The notes beneath the pieces were generated by a model. It made no database searches, was not told where the DNA came from, and was given only the letters and a program-made list of their open reading frames with translations. 64,000 bases of DNA from Glycine soja (lineage: Eukaryota > Streptophyta > Magnoliopsida > Fabales > Fabaceae). Each line of letters starts with the position of its first letter. The stretch's first letter is position 1. Made by a program: the position numbers and the translations under genes. The stretch lies in the NCBI RefSeq assembly GCF_004193775.1, contig NC_041004.1:1240001-1304000 (forward strand). The letters are read 5' to 3'. Positions 15,491 to 26,385 of this stretch are shown one piece after another.

Positions 15491-16069
15491 ATGAAGTTCA
15501 AAATTTGAACAACTTCTTTTCAAACCATTCTCTTTCTTCTAATTCTTGTAGCCAGTTTCTGGCTAATAAGCATTGAAGGTGCTAACTGCAGGCCTAGTGG
15601 AAGGCTAAGGGGAAAAAAGCCTCCTTCAGGAAAATGCAACTGAGAGGATGAGTCTGAGTGTTGCAAAAAGGGAAAAGTTTACCACACATTCAAGTGTTCC
15701 CCACCTATCTCTCATCACACAAAAGCAATTCTAACACTAAATAGCTTTGAGAAAGGTGGAGATGGAGGTGGCCCTTAAGAGTGTGACAACAAGTTTTACT
15801 CAGACAACACTCCAGTACTGGCATTAACAACTGGATGGTTCAATAACAAAAAGAGGTGTCATCACAATATCACAATCTTTGGAAATGGAAGAAGGGTCCA
15901 TGCCATGGTGGTCGATGAGTGTGATTCCAAAAGAGGGTGTGATGCTGAGCATGATTTTCAGCCTCCATGCCCCAACAATGTTGTTGATGCCTCTAAGGCT
16001 GTTTGGAAGGCTTTGGGTGTGCCAAAACGTGACTGGGGTGAATCAGACATTCACTGGTCCGATGCATGA
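15491..16069 (+). pseudogene. Kiwellin / ripening-related protein pseudogene
   Basis: One continuous reading frame of 193 codons from ATG 15491 to TGA 16067. It is interrupted by three nonsense codons: TGA at 15506 (codon 6), TGA at 15641 (codon 51) and TAA at 15776 (codon 96). No frameshift is needed. The conceptual product has a hydrophobic signal-peptide-like start and then kiwellin family motifs: CRPSG, a KPPSG-KCN block, [34 protein letters not shown] and a C-terminal DIHWSDA. Kiwellins are secreted, cysteine-rich, double-psi beta-barrel proteins of plants; some bind microbial effectors. The extra N-terminal kissper-like domain of full kiwellin is absent, as in the shorter ripening-related members. 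Being a single exon in one frame, it is a recently or slowly decaying gene. Expression is unknown. Confidence 0.85.
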
Positions 16070-17298
16070 TACACAATTAGATGTAAAGTAAAGCTTAATA
16101 ACTTAATAAGGATGTGACCATACATCTCTGTCACGCAAGAGAAGACTACTTGTACAATAATAAGGGGGACCTCAAACCCAGACAAAAAAAAAAAGTGTTG
16201 AATCTTGTGTTGATTCAATCTTATGTGTTTCGAGTTTACATTAATAAATTTGTCCTTGTTGTTTTACTCTTCCCTAAATGATTTTAAAAAACTTGGTTGA
16301 TAAGAAAAATTGATTTTATCGAAATGTTTTATGTTGAGTTCTTAAGTAAAACACGCAAATGTAGTTGTAATTTATGTAAATAAAAAAATGAAAAGAAAAA
16401 TATTGATAATAAGAGAAAAATTGTGTTGATACGAAAATAAAAAAATGAAATTTTAAAACGTCAAATAATAGATTAAGGGTTGTTCAAATTGATAGTGGCC
16501 GGATTCACATTAATGTGTTAAGTCCGAAAAAGGGAAAAGATTAATGTTGAATTTAAGTGTGAGGGTCATTGAGTAAAAATAAAAAGGTTGAATAACATAT
16601 AAGTTATATGATTAATTGGATAATAAAAGGAGAAAAAAGAACAGAAAGGTTAGGGGTTTGATTCCCCCCGCTTGTAAAGCCTCTGATTATCCATTTTTTG
16701 ATAACTTTGACTCTACAACACTTCAAATCCCCCCATTTTACCCATAGGATTTCCCAACGGTTACAATTTTAATAATTTCATATTTTATTGTACACATGCA
16801 TGTGTACACTTTCTTTACACTTTGTGAACACACATGTACATGTTAAGTTTGTTAAAGAATTGATCAAAAGATTCAAAACCCACCTGCTAGTTTGTAAAAA
16901 TATTTAGAAAGAAATTTTCATATAATTACAATACTCATCTCTAAATATTATACCCTCATGTTTTAAGGAGTGACAAATTGAGCCCAAAGATCATTTCAGT
17001 ACTCCTCTTAGAAATACAATTTTCTTAGTCACTTAAGAGCTTAGACAGATCATTTAACATAGTCACGAGCCATTCAAGCATAGAACATAAGTTCACAAAC
17101 GCTGATTAACATGAAAACTACATTGGAGTTTTACCACACTAAGTATACAGTTGCATCAACAGTCAACACTCAATAAACCAACACAAAGTGAGATAGCTCC
17201 AATGATTCTACAACCACTGCCAAAAACTAATGCCAGATTCAAACACTGGCAGCAGCAGATAAGTTTTCAAGATTCAAGAACACACCAAGAGTGTCCAT
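16070..17298. other. Intergenic DNA including the 3' UTR of the MCTP gene
   Basis: The right-hand 150-200 bases are less AT-rich and are probably the 3' UTR of the minus-strand gene that stops at 17299. The remainder has no recognised coding segment. Confidence 0.5.
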
Positions 17299-20200
17299 TT
17301 ACAGCATGCTGTCTGTGAGAGAAGGCAACCTGCGGAAGAAATTAACCGGAGCAGGCGGCACCTTGCTTCGAAGCATGGGGTGCCTCATCAAGTAGAATCC
17401 AGTCAGAAGAATAGGCAGCTGGAAGGGTGTGACATACAACGCAATAGCAGCCACGAAGCAAAATACCATGAACATGGCAGTGGCACGAGGATCACGCCAG
17501 TTCACAAGAGCTTGGATCCTCTCTCCTTGAGTAGCTAAATCTCCAACAACACTCTGGATCCTCCCAGCCACACTTCTTAACCGATCATACCTCCAACGTA
17601 GAATGTCGGGGCTCTTTGAGGTGGGGAATGTGTCAAATTCCTCGTCAAGCTCATCCGGGGTCACCCTTTCTGCATAGGAGAGTCTGATGTTCATGTGAGG
17701 AGGGCACCTTGGCCGGAACCTCCAATTCCACATGCCGATGACAAACATGTATAGAAACACGGTTGGCAGTATAAGTTCAGGGAAACACACAAGCATCAGA
17801 AAAAGAATGTGCACCAGCACTGTTGTTATAGGATGCTTCCATGTGGAAACTTCCCCTAACCATCTTACCACCGAGAGAATTCCAGAAAACACTGTCATCA
17901 GACGGTAGAAGTTCGCCTTGCTGCGCCTCATACTCCAGAGATGAGAATCTGTGTCACACATGTATTCAACTACCTCCTTTCTAAGCGGGGGTTCCGCCCT
18001 ACTAAGTCGAGCAGCAACAACATTGACCGCTTGGTGTCGCAGCTTTTCCTGTTCCATTAAGTTAAGTGGCCTCTTATAGTGCATTTTTGGCAAGTGAGGC
18101 TTGAAATACTGTTGCATCAAGTCAACCATTGAGGAACAGGAGAATCTAATGGCCAAGTGCAACTCACCCATCTTCTTGACACCTGAAGGATGTAGGACTA
18201 GTAATGGGTAAGCGTTTGTGTAAACACGACCAGCTTCCAGGGTTGAGATCCGGATCCGAACTTTACCAATTTTTAGATCTTTGTTACCATCTGAATTTTG
18301 AAGTTGTCCATTATCAAACACCGCCACAGTGAGAACTGTAGCAGGATCATAAACGTCCCAAGTGTACTGCTCATTGTATTTTGGACTAAGACTGTCACTA
18401 ATGGTTCGAGTGCGAACCCATTTATGCCCATATTTTGCCACACAGTATGTATCTGTTATCCCCCTTCCATCCCTTGTTTTCGTCGGATGAAGTCCATCGA
18501 CACTTAGAATGCCAATTTCTAAATGACCAATTGACTTCTTCCAGAGCTGCTTTGACGTTGGTCTGAGATCACTACTATAATAAGTTGACCCATCAAAAAC
18601 ATGGTAACCACCATCAAGACAGACACTAAGGTGAATTCTACTAAAAAATTTATCTTTCTCCTTTTTTCCTTGTTCCCCATCCATCGCAGATGGCATGGAC
18701 TCTTCAAGGTGATACCACCTAGTAAGGATAAGTCTATCATCAGCTCGCTTATCAGTTTGGTTTAAAGGAATAACAACAGCTCCAATAGTCTCATCTTTGT
18801 TGGGACCAACTCGATTTTCCACTGAAACAATCAGAGGTTCCTCGAAGGGTTCAGCAGCAACAAACATCAGCTCTTGATCCCAACGCAGAATCATAGTCCT
18901 TGATTGAACTGGTCTTGTCTTCAAAATCTGGTTACCAATCTGTAGCTTAACATAGGCATCATGGATTTGGGAATTCTCTGACACATGTAAGTCTTGAGCC
19001 TCGATAACTTTAACCCGTACGTACCATAATCTTGGTGAATGGTAAACTTTTGATCTCATATGAGCATATGCAGCTGAGGAGATATCACCAGAGGAGAGAG
19101 CATCAGAATGCCAAGCATCAGGAAAAGCTTCATCGGCTTGTGTGCCAAACCATACAGCGAGCATCAGCTCCCCTTTTTTCTTGTCCTTACCCTTGTCAAT
19201 CCTATACCACTCAGGAGCCAATGGACTATTAGGTGGAACACGTGTAGGAACGTCGTGGAGATCAAACTTCACAGTGCCAATAACTTCATCTAGTAATATA
19301 TTCTTGTCTTTGACCGCAACTTCAAGCAAAGTTGACTGCTGATTTTCCCTTGCAAAGGCAAACACTTGATTCCATTCAGGATCTTGAGTTTTCTCATAGT
19401 GTTTGGTAATTCCTTTGAAATTTCCAACCTTTACCTCCACATATGGATCAATGCTCCCAGCCAAACGAGCTCTTACAACTCGTACAAATAGGTATTGCAT
19501 TGGTTCAACAAGGTCATAGGAGCTGGATGGCCTGTACCCGCGAATAACTCGCCCACCAACTACTTGTCCCCCTCCAAGAAAAGGGCTTGTCTCTTTGAGT
19601 GCATAATCCATTGGGGAGGACAAACCTGGATACGCATGCAAAACTTTTGGAGGAGGCATTCCAGATTTAGTCTCATGCATCCCTGAGTCTTTAGTTGTCT
19701 TTGCAGCAGCTGAAGAAGAAGAAGATTTATGCTGTTTTTCTTCATTTGAATTGGGAAGGGTATGAAATGTGTGCTTTGTCTCATTTTTCTTGCGAGAAAA
19801 GACGTTCAGGATTGAATTTGTGAATGAAACTGGTGATTGATCTGGGGTTGAGGGTTGGACTGTGTGCGCAGAGGGTTCCACATCATGAAGAGGGTTTGAG
19901 GATTTTATCGAAGGATCATCAGTGACATATACCTTCAAACCAAGCTCTCCTTTAATGCGGGAAAAAACATTTTTCTTTTCCAGAGGGTAGTGCAAAACAA
20001 CAGCATCGGCATAAGGTACAAATGAGGGTCCAGTAAGGTGAACCTTACCCAGGAAGACTTTGGAATTATTACTCTTGCTATAGTGGTAGATGCAAGCATC
20101 AAGAGTGAGATTCTGCAATTTGCTTGGATCAGTAACATTGAAGTAAAATTTCTCATTCCAAACAGGATTCAAATCTTTCTCTTTAGTTGTAGTCCCAAAT

Positions 20201-20310
20201 TTCTGACCACCAAAGTGAAGTTCCACATAAGTACTACATGAGCCCTGTCCATCTTTGGGCATAAGGTCATGAGCACCCACAACTTCCACACCTAGCTTGA
20301 GATTGCTCAT
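17299..20310 (-). CDS. Multiple C2 domain and transmembrane region protein (MCTP, FTIP-like)
   Basis: Uninterrupted 1003-aa frame from ATG 20310 (MSNLKLGVEVVGAHDL); two upstream codons are open but not preceded by an ATG. Four C2 domains lie at roughly residues 5-135, 270-395, 425-550 and 590-725. The C-terminal PRT_C (phosphoribosyltransferase-C-type) region has two hydrophobic segments (around 835-875 and 945-980), forming the ER-membrane hairpin. Residues about 150-240 are a Ser/Lys-rich linker. The second C2 lacks some acidic Ca-binding residues, as in relatives. Length and order fit the plant MCTP family (FTIP1, QUIRKY and others), which sit in the ER at plasmodesmata, bind acidic lipids on the plasma membrane and help move FT or other cargo. 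MCTP genes commonly have an intronless CDS. Which subfamily cannot be settled without a tree. No break or odd residue was seen. Confidence 0.93.
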   Translation of the reverse strand: MSNLKLGVEVVGAHDLMPKDGQGSCSTYVELHFGGQKFGTTTKEKDLNPVWNEKFYFNVTDPSKLQNLTLDACIYHYSKSNNSKVFLGKVHLTGPSFVPYADAVVLHYPLEKKNVFSRIKGELGLKVYVTDDPSIKSSNPLHDVEPSAHTVQPSTPDQSPVSFTNSILNVFSRKKNETKHTFHTLPNSNEEKQHKSSSSSAAAKTTKDSGMHETKSGMPPPKVLHAYPGLSSPMDYALKETSPFLGGGQVVGGRVIRGYRPSSSYDLVEPMQYLFVRVVRARLAGSIDPYVEVKVGNFKGITKHYEKTQDPEWNQVFAFARENQQSTLLEVAVKDKNILLDEVIGTVKFDLHDVPTRVPPNSPLAPEWYRIDKGKDKKKGELMLAVWFGTQADEAFPDAWHSDALSSGDISSAAYAHMRSKVYHSPRLWYVRVKVIEAQDLHVSENSQIHDAYVKLQIGNQILKTRPVQSRTMILRWDQELMFVAAEPFEEPLIVSVENRVGPNKDETIGAVVIPLNQTDKRADDRLILTRWYHLEESMPSAMDGEQGKKEKDKFFSRIHLSVCLDGGYHVFDGSTYYSSDLRPTSKQLWKKSIGHLEIGILSVDGLHPTKTRDGRGITDTYCVAKYGHKWVRTRTISDSLSPKYNEQYTWDVYDPATVLTVAVFDNGQLQNSDGNKDLKIGKVRIRISTLEAGRVYTNAYPLLVLHPSGVKKMGELHLAIRFSCSSMVDLMQQYFKPHLPKMHYKRPLNLMEQEKLRHQAVNVVAARLSRAEPPLRKEVVEYMCDTDSHLWSMRRSKANFYRLMTVFSGILSVVRWLGEVSTWKHPITTVLVHILFLMLVCFPELILPTVFLYMFVIGMWNWRFRPRCPPHMNIRLSYAERVTPDELDEEFDTFPTSKSPDILRWRYDRLRSVAGRIQSVVGDLATQGERIQALVNWRDPRATAMFMVFCFVAAIALYVTPFQLPILLTGFYLMRHPMLRSKVPPAPVNFFRRLPSLTDSML

Positions 20311-20360
20311 TGCCAATAATAACTAATTAGCTTCCAGAAAAAACTTGAGAGACGTTATAC

Positions 20361-22028
20361 CTGAAAAGAAACAGGGTTCAAGATCATTATAATATCAGAT
20401 ATCAATTTCAATAGCCTAATATAATCTAAAAAAAATTTGGCCATGTCCTCTCTATTAAATTATGAGTGTAATTTTAATCAACTGGAGTATAAACATTTCT
20501 ATATTATCATTATGAATAGACATAAAAGGCAACATCATTGTAGTAAGTGAAGATTTTAAAATACATGGCAATATATGGTTTGCTTTTGATGTATAATTCT
20601 TTACCCTGTCAGTGGATGAAAATCAAATGCTTAAATAGTGAAAGTTTTGCTACAAATTCATAGACAAAAGAAGCATATCCTTAATCCAGCAATTTGCTGC
20701 TTTTGTTTTTTATCAATATTCAAAGATAAATTCTAGCAGTAGTACAGCGATTCTAGATACATCTAAGCTTCAAAAACTTATTTTGTTGGCAGACAAATTC
20801 TCCTAAGTCCTGACAAAGAAAAAGCAATACACCAGGTGTAGAGTGTAGACCTAACTTGACTATAACATTACCACATTGACCAAGCTCAACTTTTCTTGAA
20901 AACCTTTGAATTCCTATCATAAATCCAAAGTCAATCATTTGGAAGCTCACCAGCAAATACTTAAGTAAAAGTATTCTCATCAATTGATTTATTAAAGAAA
21001 GGCATGACATGTTCAAATTAATATTTATTTATTTTAATTTTTAATAGTAAAAATTGACCACCAAGGTCAAATACGATATGAAATACAGCTAAGTACATAA
21101 ATTTTAGTGTGTGCGTGTGTATAGAAAAGCAACAGGATTTATAATCATTTTTTTATGCATGGGGTTATAAATTATTATTCAGTTGGTTCCTGTCATAAAT
21201 AAGACAAGATAAGGCATGATTCACCCCTCTGAAGTAAAAACAAAGAAAAGAAAAATAAGAGAGATGGATACCATTATCAAAAGCAAGTAGTAATTCTTAA
21301 AACTCAAGTAAGAAAGAGAAAAGTTCCAAAACAATAATGAAAGGAGCAAGTCAATAATGAAAACGAGCCTTAAATACTTTTTAATCTATTACGTATGAAA
21401 ATAAAAATAAGAAAAAAATATTTCCAAGATTGCAAAAGAATAGAATACAACATAAAACAGGGGGGAAAGCCATGGATTCCTTGTACCACAGCACATAAGA
21501 TCGTGTGATCTTCAGATACTCTGAAGAAAATGAAAATCTTTTAATATTAAAAGAAAATCCAGTGATCTGTGAATCATGAACCCCAAAGTGCTTATGTATT
21601 CTCATGCAAGTTCCTTTTATTGTTAAAAAATTCCAGGCTTTCAGCTGAAAAACAATCATAAGACCTAATTAGTAATTAATCATTCAATATTTTGCAAAAT
21701 TAAGAATGAAAAAAATTAGAGAAAAAAAAAACAACTTTTGACACAGAAAAGAAGTTGATTCTGAGGAACCTTACCCAAATTTTCAATTTTTTCCCAGGAA
21801 AAAAACACAAGGACACCACAGCTGCCCAATACCCTCCTCCCCCCCCACAAAAAAAAAAAAAAAAAACTTTTGAGACTACAACAGTGAAATCAGAAGAAAA
21901 AACATCCATCTTCCACAAAATCCAGCAGCAAATCATCAAAAACATTCCACAAATACCTAGAAAGAAAAAAGCACATAAAAATAAAAACAAAACAAACCCA
22001 GAAGAAAGAAGAAGAAGAAGAAACACAC
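20361..22028 (-). other. Probable 5'-leader intron of the MCTP gene
   Basis: On the minus strand, TTCTTTTCAG ends at 20361, about 50 bases before the ATG, giving a strong acceptor. A matching donor, CAG followed by GTGTGTTTC, is at 22028. The first leader exon would be about 22029 to 22200. The intron is AT-rich with a 15-base A run at about 21847. The leader intron is inferred from splice signals only. Confidence 0.5.
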
Positions 22029-22173
22029 CTGAAATTTTTTAGCTTTGAGACTTCGCTTGAAAAGCTGAAGACCCAAAAGAGAAAACCACAACAACAAAAA
22101 GTGAGATTGAGGTGAGGAAAAGAGGAGTTATGTGAGAAATAAAAAGAGGAAGAAGAAGAAGAAATGGGGTTTC

Positions 22174-22196
22174 AGAGAGAGAGAGAGAGAGAGAGA
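22174..22196. repeat. (GA)n microsatellite near the MCTP transcription start
   Basis: Pure GA dinucleotide run. On the minus strand it reads CT-rich, typical of plant 5' leaders. A second CT run lies at 22387-22418 in the presumed promoter. Confidence 0.8.
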
Positions 22197-22381
22197 AAAT
22201 GATTCAAGTCAAGTAGCACACATAAATTGACGTTGTAGAATGTCGGTTTCGGATTTTTCAGTAGTTGTAGCAGTGTTGTGCCATCTCAGAACTCACAACA
22301 CGGTTTTATTACAGTCTTGTTGGGGTTGGGTGAGTTTAGCTTTGGCCCCACCCTCTCCACTCACTACTCATCAATGCAATT

Positions 22382-22386
<5 letters not shown>

Positions 22387-22418
<32 letters not shown>
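22387..22418. repeat. (CT)n microsatellite
   Basis: Pure CT run of about 32 bases in the presumed promoter region of the MCTP gene. It creates a false open frame of repeated leucine/serine codons. Confidence 0.85.
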
Positions 22419-22420
<2 letters not shown>

Positions 22421-24006
22421 ATCACCACAAGTTCGAGTCTTCATGCTTTTTTTTGTTTGTCCTGTTTCGTCTTCAAATACAGAAATATAGATTCTTGTAA
22501 TATTCCTTTTCATAATTTTCTATTTTCTACAAATTTAGTAACCAGAGTTGGGATTTTGATTTTTGAGCTTCATAAATAATATGCTAATAAAGCATTTAGT
22601 ATAATTTATTTGTTATCCTTTCTTTTAATTTTAAATCTTTAATTAAGAGTTTTAAATTATAATTAATTTGTTAATTACATATATTAAGAAATTGTAATAT
22701 AATTTATCACTATTAATGAGATATTAAATAAAATGATATTTTAATACAAAAGACTAAAACATCAATAGTTTTAAGATGAAAAAATTAAATCATCTAAAAT
22801 ATCAAAGGGAGATAATAATAGTTATATGCCACCTCATAAAAAATAATAATTATAAACCACATTAGATTATTAATTAATGGTCATAATTAATTGTGTGGAA
22901 AAAAGAATTGGCTTCAATGTTTTTCAATAAAATATACCTGATTTTATTTTTTTTATCCATAAAAATTAAATTAAAGATGATATTATAAAATTTATAATAA
23001 CTCATGTACAATGTTTAATCCTTTACAAACACAAATGATTAATTTAAGTAAGAATTTCTCTTTTCTATAATAATTCTCTAAATATTTCAACAAACTTGAA
23101 ATATAAATGAAAAGTCATAATTTTAATTAATTTTTTATTTTTCAAATATTTTTAATTTAAACCATTATGATGTAACCATTAGGTATTAATGTCAAAGTAC
23201 TACTACTATTTAGACCTTTCAAAGACAGTCAATTAAATAAGTAGATTCTTCTGTTTCAAATATTTATACATGTAAACCAATCTGTAAAACTATTTTCTAT
23301 AATAATTCTCCGTTTAATTTAGAAATTAACATTTCTCTAAAATTCTCTCCAAGATCTAGCACATATATAACGTCCTGTAGACTGCAGTCAAATATTCTAC
23401 AGACGTTATATAGATAATCAATTATTTACTTAATAAGATCAAATTAACTAGAACCATTTATAAATAAATAAATAATCATGGTTTCAAATTATCGTTTTTA
23501 ATTAGCTTTTGTTCTCATTGATTATGAAACTTTATACTTGCTGGTTAAATATATCCAATCCCTCCTTGTATTTGTTGGGTAGGGGTTTCTCCCATAATTG
23601 AAGTTCTATAAGTTTGAGTCAAATTTTCCTAAAACCAAAGTGTTTAATTATCTCTTAAAATAAGAGCACCAAGTTTTCTTTTTTGAGTAAAGAGCACCAA
23701 GTTATAAATAAAAATAAAAATAAAATTAACAACAAAGGAAGAAATTCTTAGAAAAAATAAGAAGAAAAAATACGTGCAATTTTGAAAGAAAAAGATACCC
23801 TAGATAACATGTATTATTGAATGAAAGATGACTTTGTATTATTATATATCCTACAGTATAGTAGATAATTTTATTGTAATTTTTTACTAACTCCACTGAT
23901 TTTTCTTTCATGCATTAAGGAGATTTTGTTCAAATTATGTTATGTTATTTCTTTGACTTAATCATGTTTTTAAAGTTATTGTAGTTTACAGGATTTTTAC
24001 ATTTTA
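22419..24006. other. AT-rich intergenic DNA, no gene seen
   Basis: No coding segment, RNA gene or clear repeat ends recognised. A TA-rich stretch just before 24007 belongs to the pogo-like insertion site. Confidence 0.5.
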
Positions 24007-24649
24007 CAGTTAAAACTATATAAATTAGTAATGTCTAGATAAATTTATTAATTTAAAGAGTTATTAATTTATCGATAAATTAATAATTATTAATTTAAAG
24101 AGTTTTTAAGTAATTATGATCAATCAATGTGGCTATCGTAATAAGATGGATATCGACAATCTAATGAACTACCTAGGTAAAAATGAAGTATGTTCGGAGG
24201 TTCAGAGTTTAGAAGATATTGTGGGTACTATCATTGAAAACAATGCAGAGAATGATGGTGAAGATGATACGGTATCTTTGAAGCCTGTTACGCGAAAGGA
24301 AGTACTTTTCACAACTTTATGATACAATACAAAAATACAACATGTGAGCTCTTGGATGCAATAAGAAAAGTTAGAGATGAGCTCCAAATAAACTTGAATT
24401 TTAGAGAAAAACAAATAACTATTGAATCATATTTCAATAGGGTGTAATATATTTTTTTAGTTTCAATAAATTATTAATTTATGATTTTTTTGAGACTGAA
24501 AATTATAAAGGAATCTCACGAAAAATTATTATCTTATTATTTTATTGAGTTTTTCAATTTTTTATATTGACCCAAGTCGGAATCAGACAAATATATTATT
24601 TTAGAGAGTTTATTAATTTACCGAATATTAAGTTAAAGAGTTTCTGTTG
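24007..24649 (+). mobile_element. Pogo/Lemi-like (Tc1-mariner superfamily) transposon deletion derivative
   Basis: A 643-bp segment flanked on both sides by TA (24005-24006 and 24650-24651), the target duplication of this superfamily. Its ends are imperfect inverted repeats: left CAGTTAAAACTATATAAATT, right (reverse complement) CAACAGAAACTCTTTAACTT. The subterminal sequence repeats taaattaataa and TTTAAAGAG motifs, as known in plant Lemi-type pogo elements. Inside is the decayed C-terminal end of a transposase gene (24116-24447). Most of the transposase is missing, so it is non-autonomous. Confidence 0.7.
24116..24447 (+). pseudogene. C-terminal remnant of a Tigger/CENP-B-like DDE transposase
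   Basis: 24116-24300 reads in one frame with an acidic stretch (ENDGEDD) and SLKPVTRKE. A frameshift near 24300 moves the reading to another frame until TAA 24445, ending in EKQITIESYFNRV. Similar acidic tails ending in an IESYF-like motif occur, to my recollection, in plant DDE transposases of the Tigger/CENP-B type. The zinc/HTH DNA-binding and DDE catalytic parts are absent. The position inside TA-flanked Lemi-like ends supports the assignment more strongly than the short protein itself. Confidence 0.5.
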
Positions 24650-24651
24650 TA

Positions 24652-25794
24652 GTTTTTTAAAAATAATTTGTGGAATATTAATCCTATGTGTTATTATTTA
24701 GTTGACTTTAACGTTGCTTCAGTTTGCCACATGATGACGCGTTACTTTATATAATTTTTTAGTTTGGAGTTTGTACTATGTGAGTAAATGCACATTTTCT
24801 TTATTTTAGTCTCTCTAATATACTTTCTTTTTTAATTTTAATCTTTAGCTCTTCGGCCACCTCAACAATTATCATAACTGATCTCAATTTTTTGGATCCA
24901 TTGCCGGCCCATAGTACTGCGTATCGAAGTATAAAGCAATTAATGTTGTTTTGTCTACTCGCACTGGACAAATAAAAATACTGTTTTGACCATTATTTTC
25001 TTAAATTGTTAAATAAGAATTTCCTTTCAACTGGAAAAACACGCCTATTTCTGGTCCCTCGTTGCTATCATTTCATTTTCAAGAGAATCATCTGGTGCTC
25101 ATAAGGTTAAACGTATTGGCACATCTTACATCTATCTTTTTGGCTATTATAGTATTTAGTGGCACTGGTATTATTAATTACTTCAACTTATTTGGAATCA
25201 TATGATCATAGAAAATTGTACCATAGAAATGAGAAAGAAACTTGATCATATGAACTTTCATTGAATATTGATTAATTGAATAAAATATAAACGTAGACAC
25301 ATGTAGTACCATAAGTGTTTCTAGTATTGACGATCTTCCATTAGAATTTTCACTTAACTTACGTTCATATTCAATACCAACTTAGGTAAAACTTTAATTT
25401 TAATTATAATTAGTATATATGAGGGTCGTCGCAAGAGTCAACCATTGCAAAGATTGAAAATAAAAATAAAAAAACAAGGGAATGAGCAGGAAAAGCTAAA
25501 TCTTTGTGGGGACAGAACATGAGACCCTAGAAAGCTACAACACGAACAGCAGAGAACCCAACGCAATTCTTCAAATTCTAGGTCCACCAATATTGGAACC
25601 AAGGCTCTCCTCATCCACAGGTGGGATCATGAAGGCTGAAGCTCTTTTACCATATTAGGAGTTAGATGCTTATAAGGAAACACATCATCGAATTGAAAAT
25701 AGAGAAACTTGTTCATAACTTCATTTATATCAACTTCCACATATTGTGAATTGAATTATATGACTTGATACAACAACACATCATACATTTACAA
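24652..25794. other. Intergenic DNA, no gene seen
   Basis: Mixed AT-rich sequence with a slightly more GC-rich stretch at about 25490-25650 that has no long open frame on either strand. Nothing recognised. Confidence 0.45.
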
Positions 25795-26385
25795 GGTTAT
25801 CAAACTCGAGAATTTATGTAAACTTGTAAGAGTTTTAGAAACTCGACTTGTGAACTCAACTCGTAAACTCGTAAGAGTCCACTTCATATAAAAATAATAA
25901 CAAAATATCGATAAATAACATATCAATTAAACATTTCAACAATATAATAAAACAAAATAGTAAATTATAAATTTCATAATACTTAAATAACCAAGTCTAT
26001 TTATGCATCACTACTAGATAATAACTTACAGATGTTATAGTAGTGGTAGATCATTCTCATTGCGGATTTGATGTTATTAGAGAACAAGTGTTTGCTGTTA
26101 TTAAAGGTGAGAATTTTTGTATTTGAGAATAACACACTAAATGATGGTATATTGAACACTAAACAAACAAAAAATAATCCAAAATGACTTACATTGTGGT
26201 CTAATTTTTTTTAACTTACTGACTCGTTGACACGGTGATAAACTCGAGAGTTTACTGATTTTACTTAGAGTTTATAGAATTTACCCAGAATCTACTAAAA
26301 AATAATTTACTCAAGAGTCAACTCATAGAAGGTAAGTAGACTCGTAAACTCGTAGGAATTAGCGAGTTAACTCAAAAGTTTGTTA
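25795..26385. repeat. Dispersed inverted-repeat element rich in ACTCG motifs
   Basis: Left end TTATCAAACTCGAG and right end (reverse complement) TTAACAAACTTTTGAG are imperfect inverted repeats. Inside both ends, short units such as ACTCGTAAACTCGTAAG recur. The pattern is that of a MITE or small MULE-like element of legume genomes. Target duplication is unclear (tacatttac / tacatttat just outside are candidates). No coding capacity. Confidence 0.45.

Noticed and set aside
21700..22042. Open frames on both strands in the MCTP leader
   Set aside because: Low-complexity A- and GAA-rich sequence at the probable leader exon/intron border; not protein-like.
22240..22500. Open frames over the CT microsatellite
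   Set aside because: Made by the simple repeat, which encodes LS repeats in any frame; no homology.
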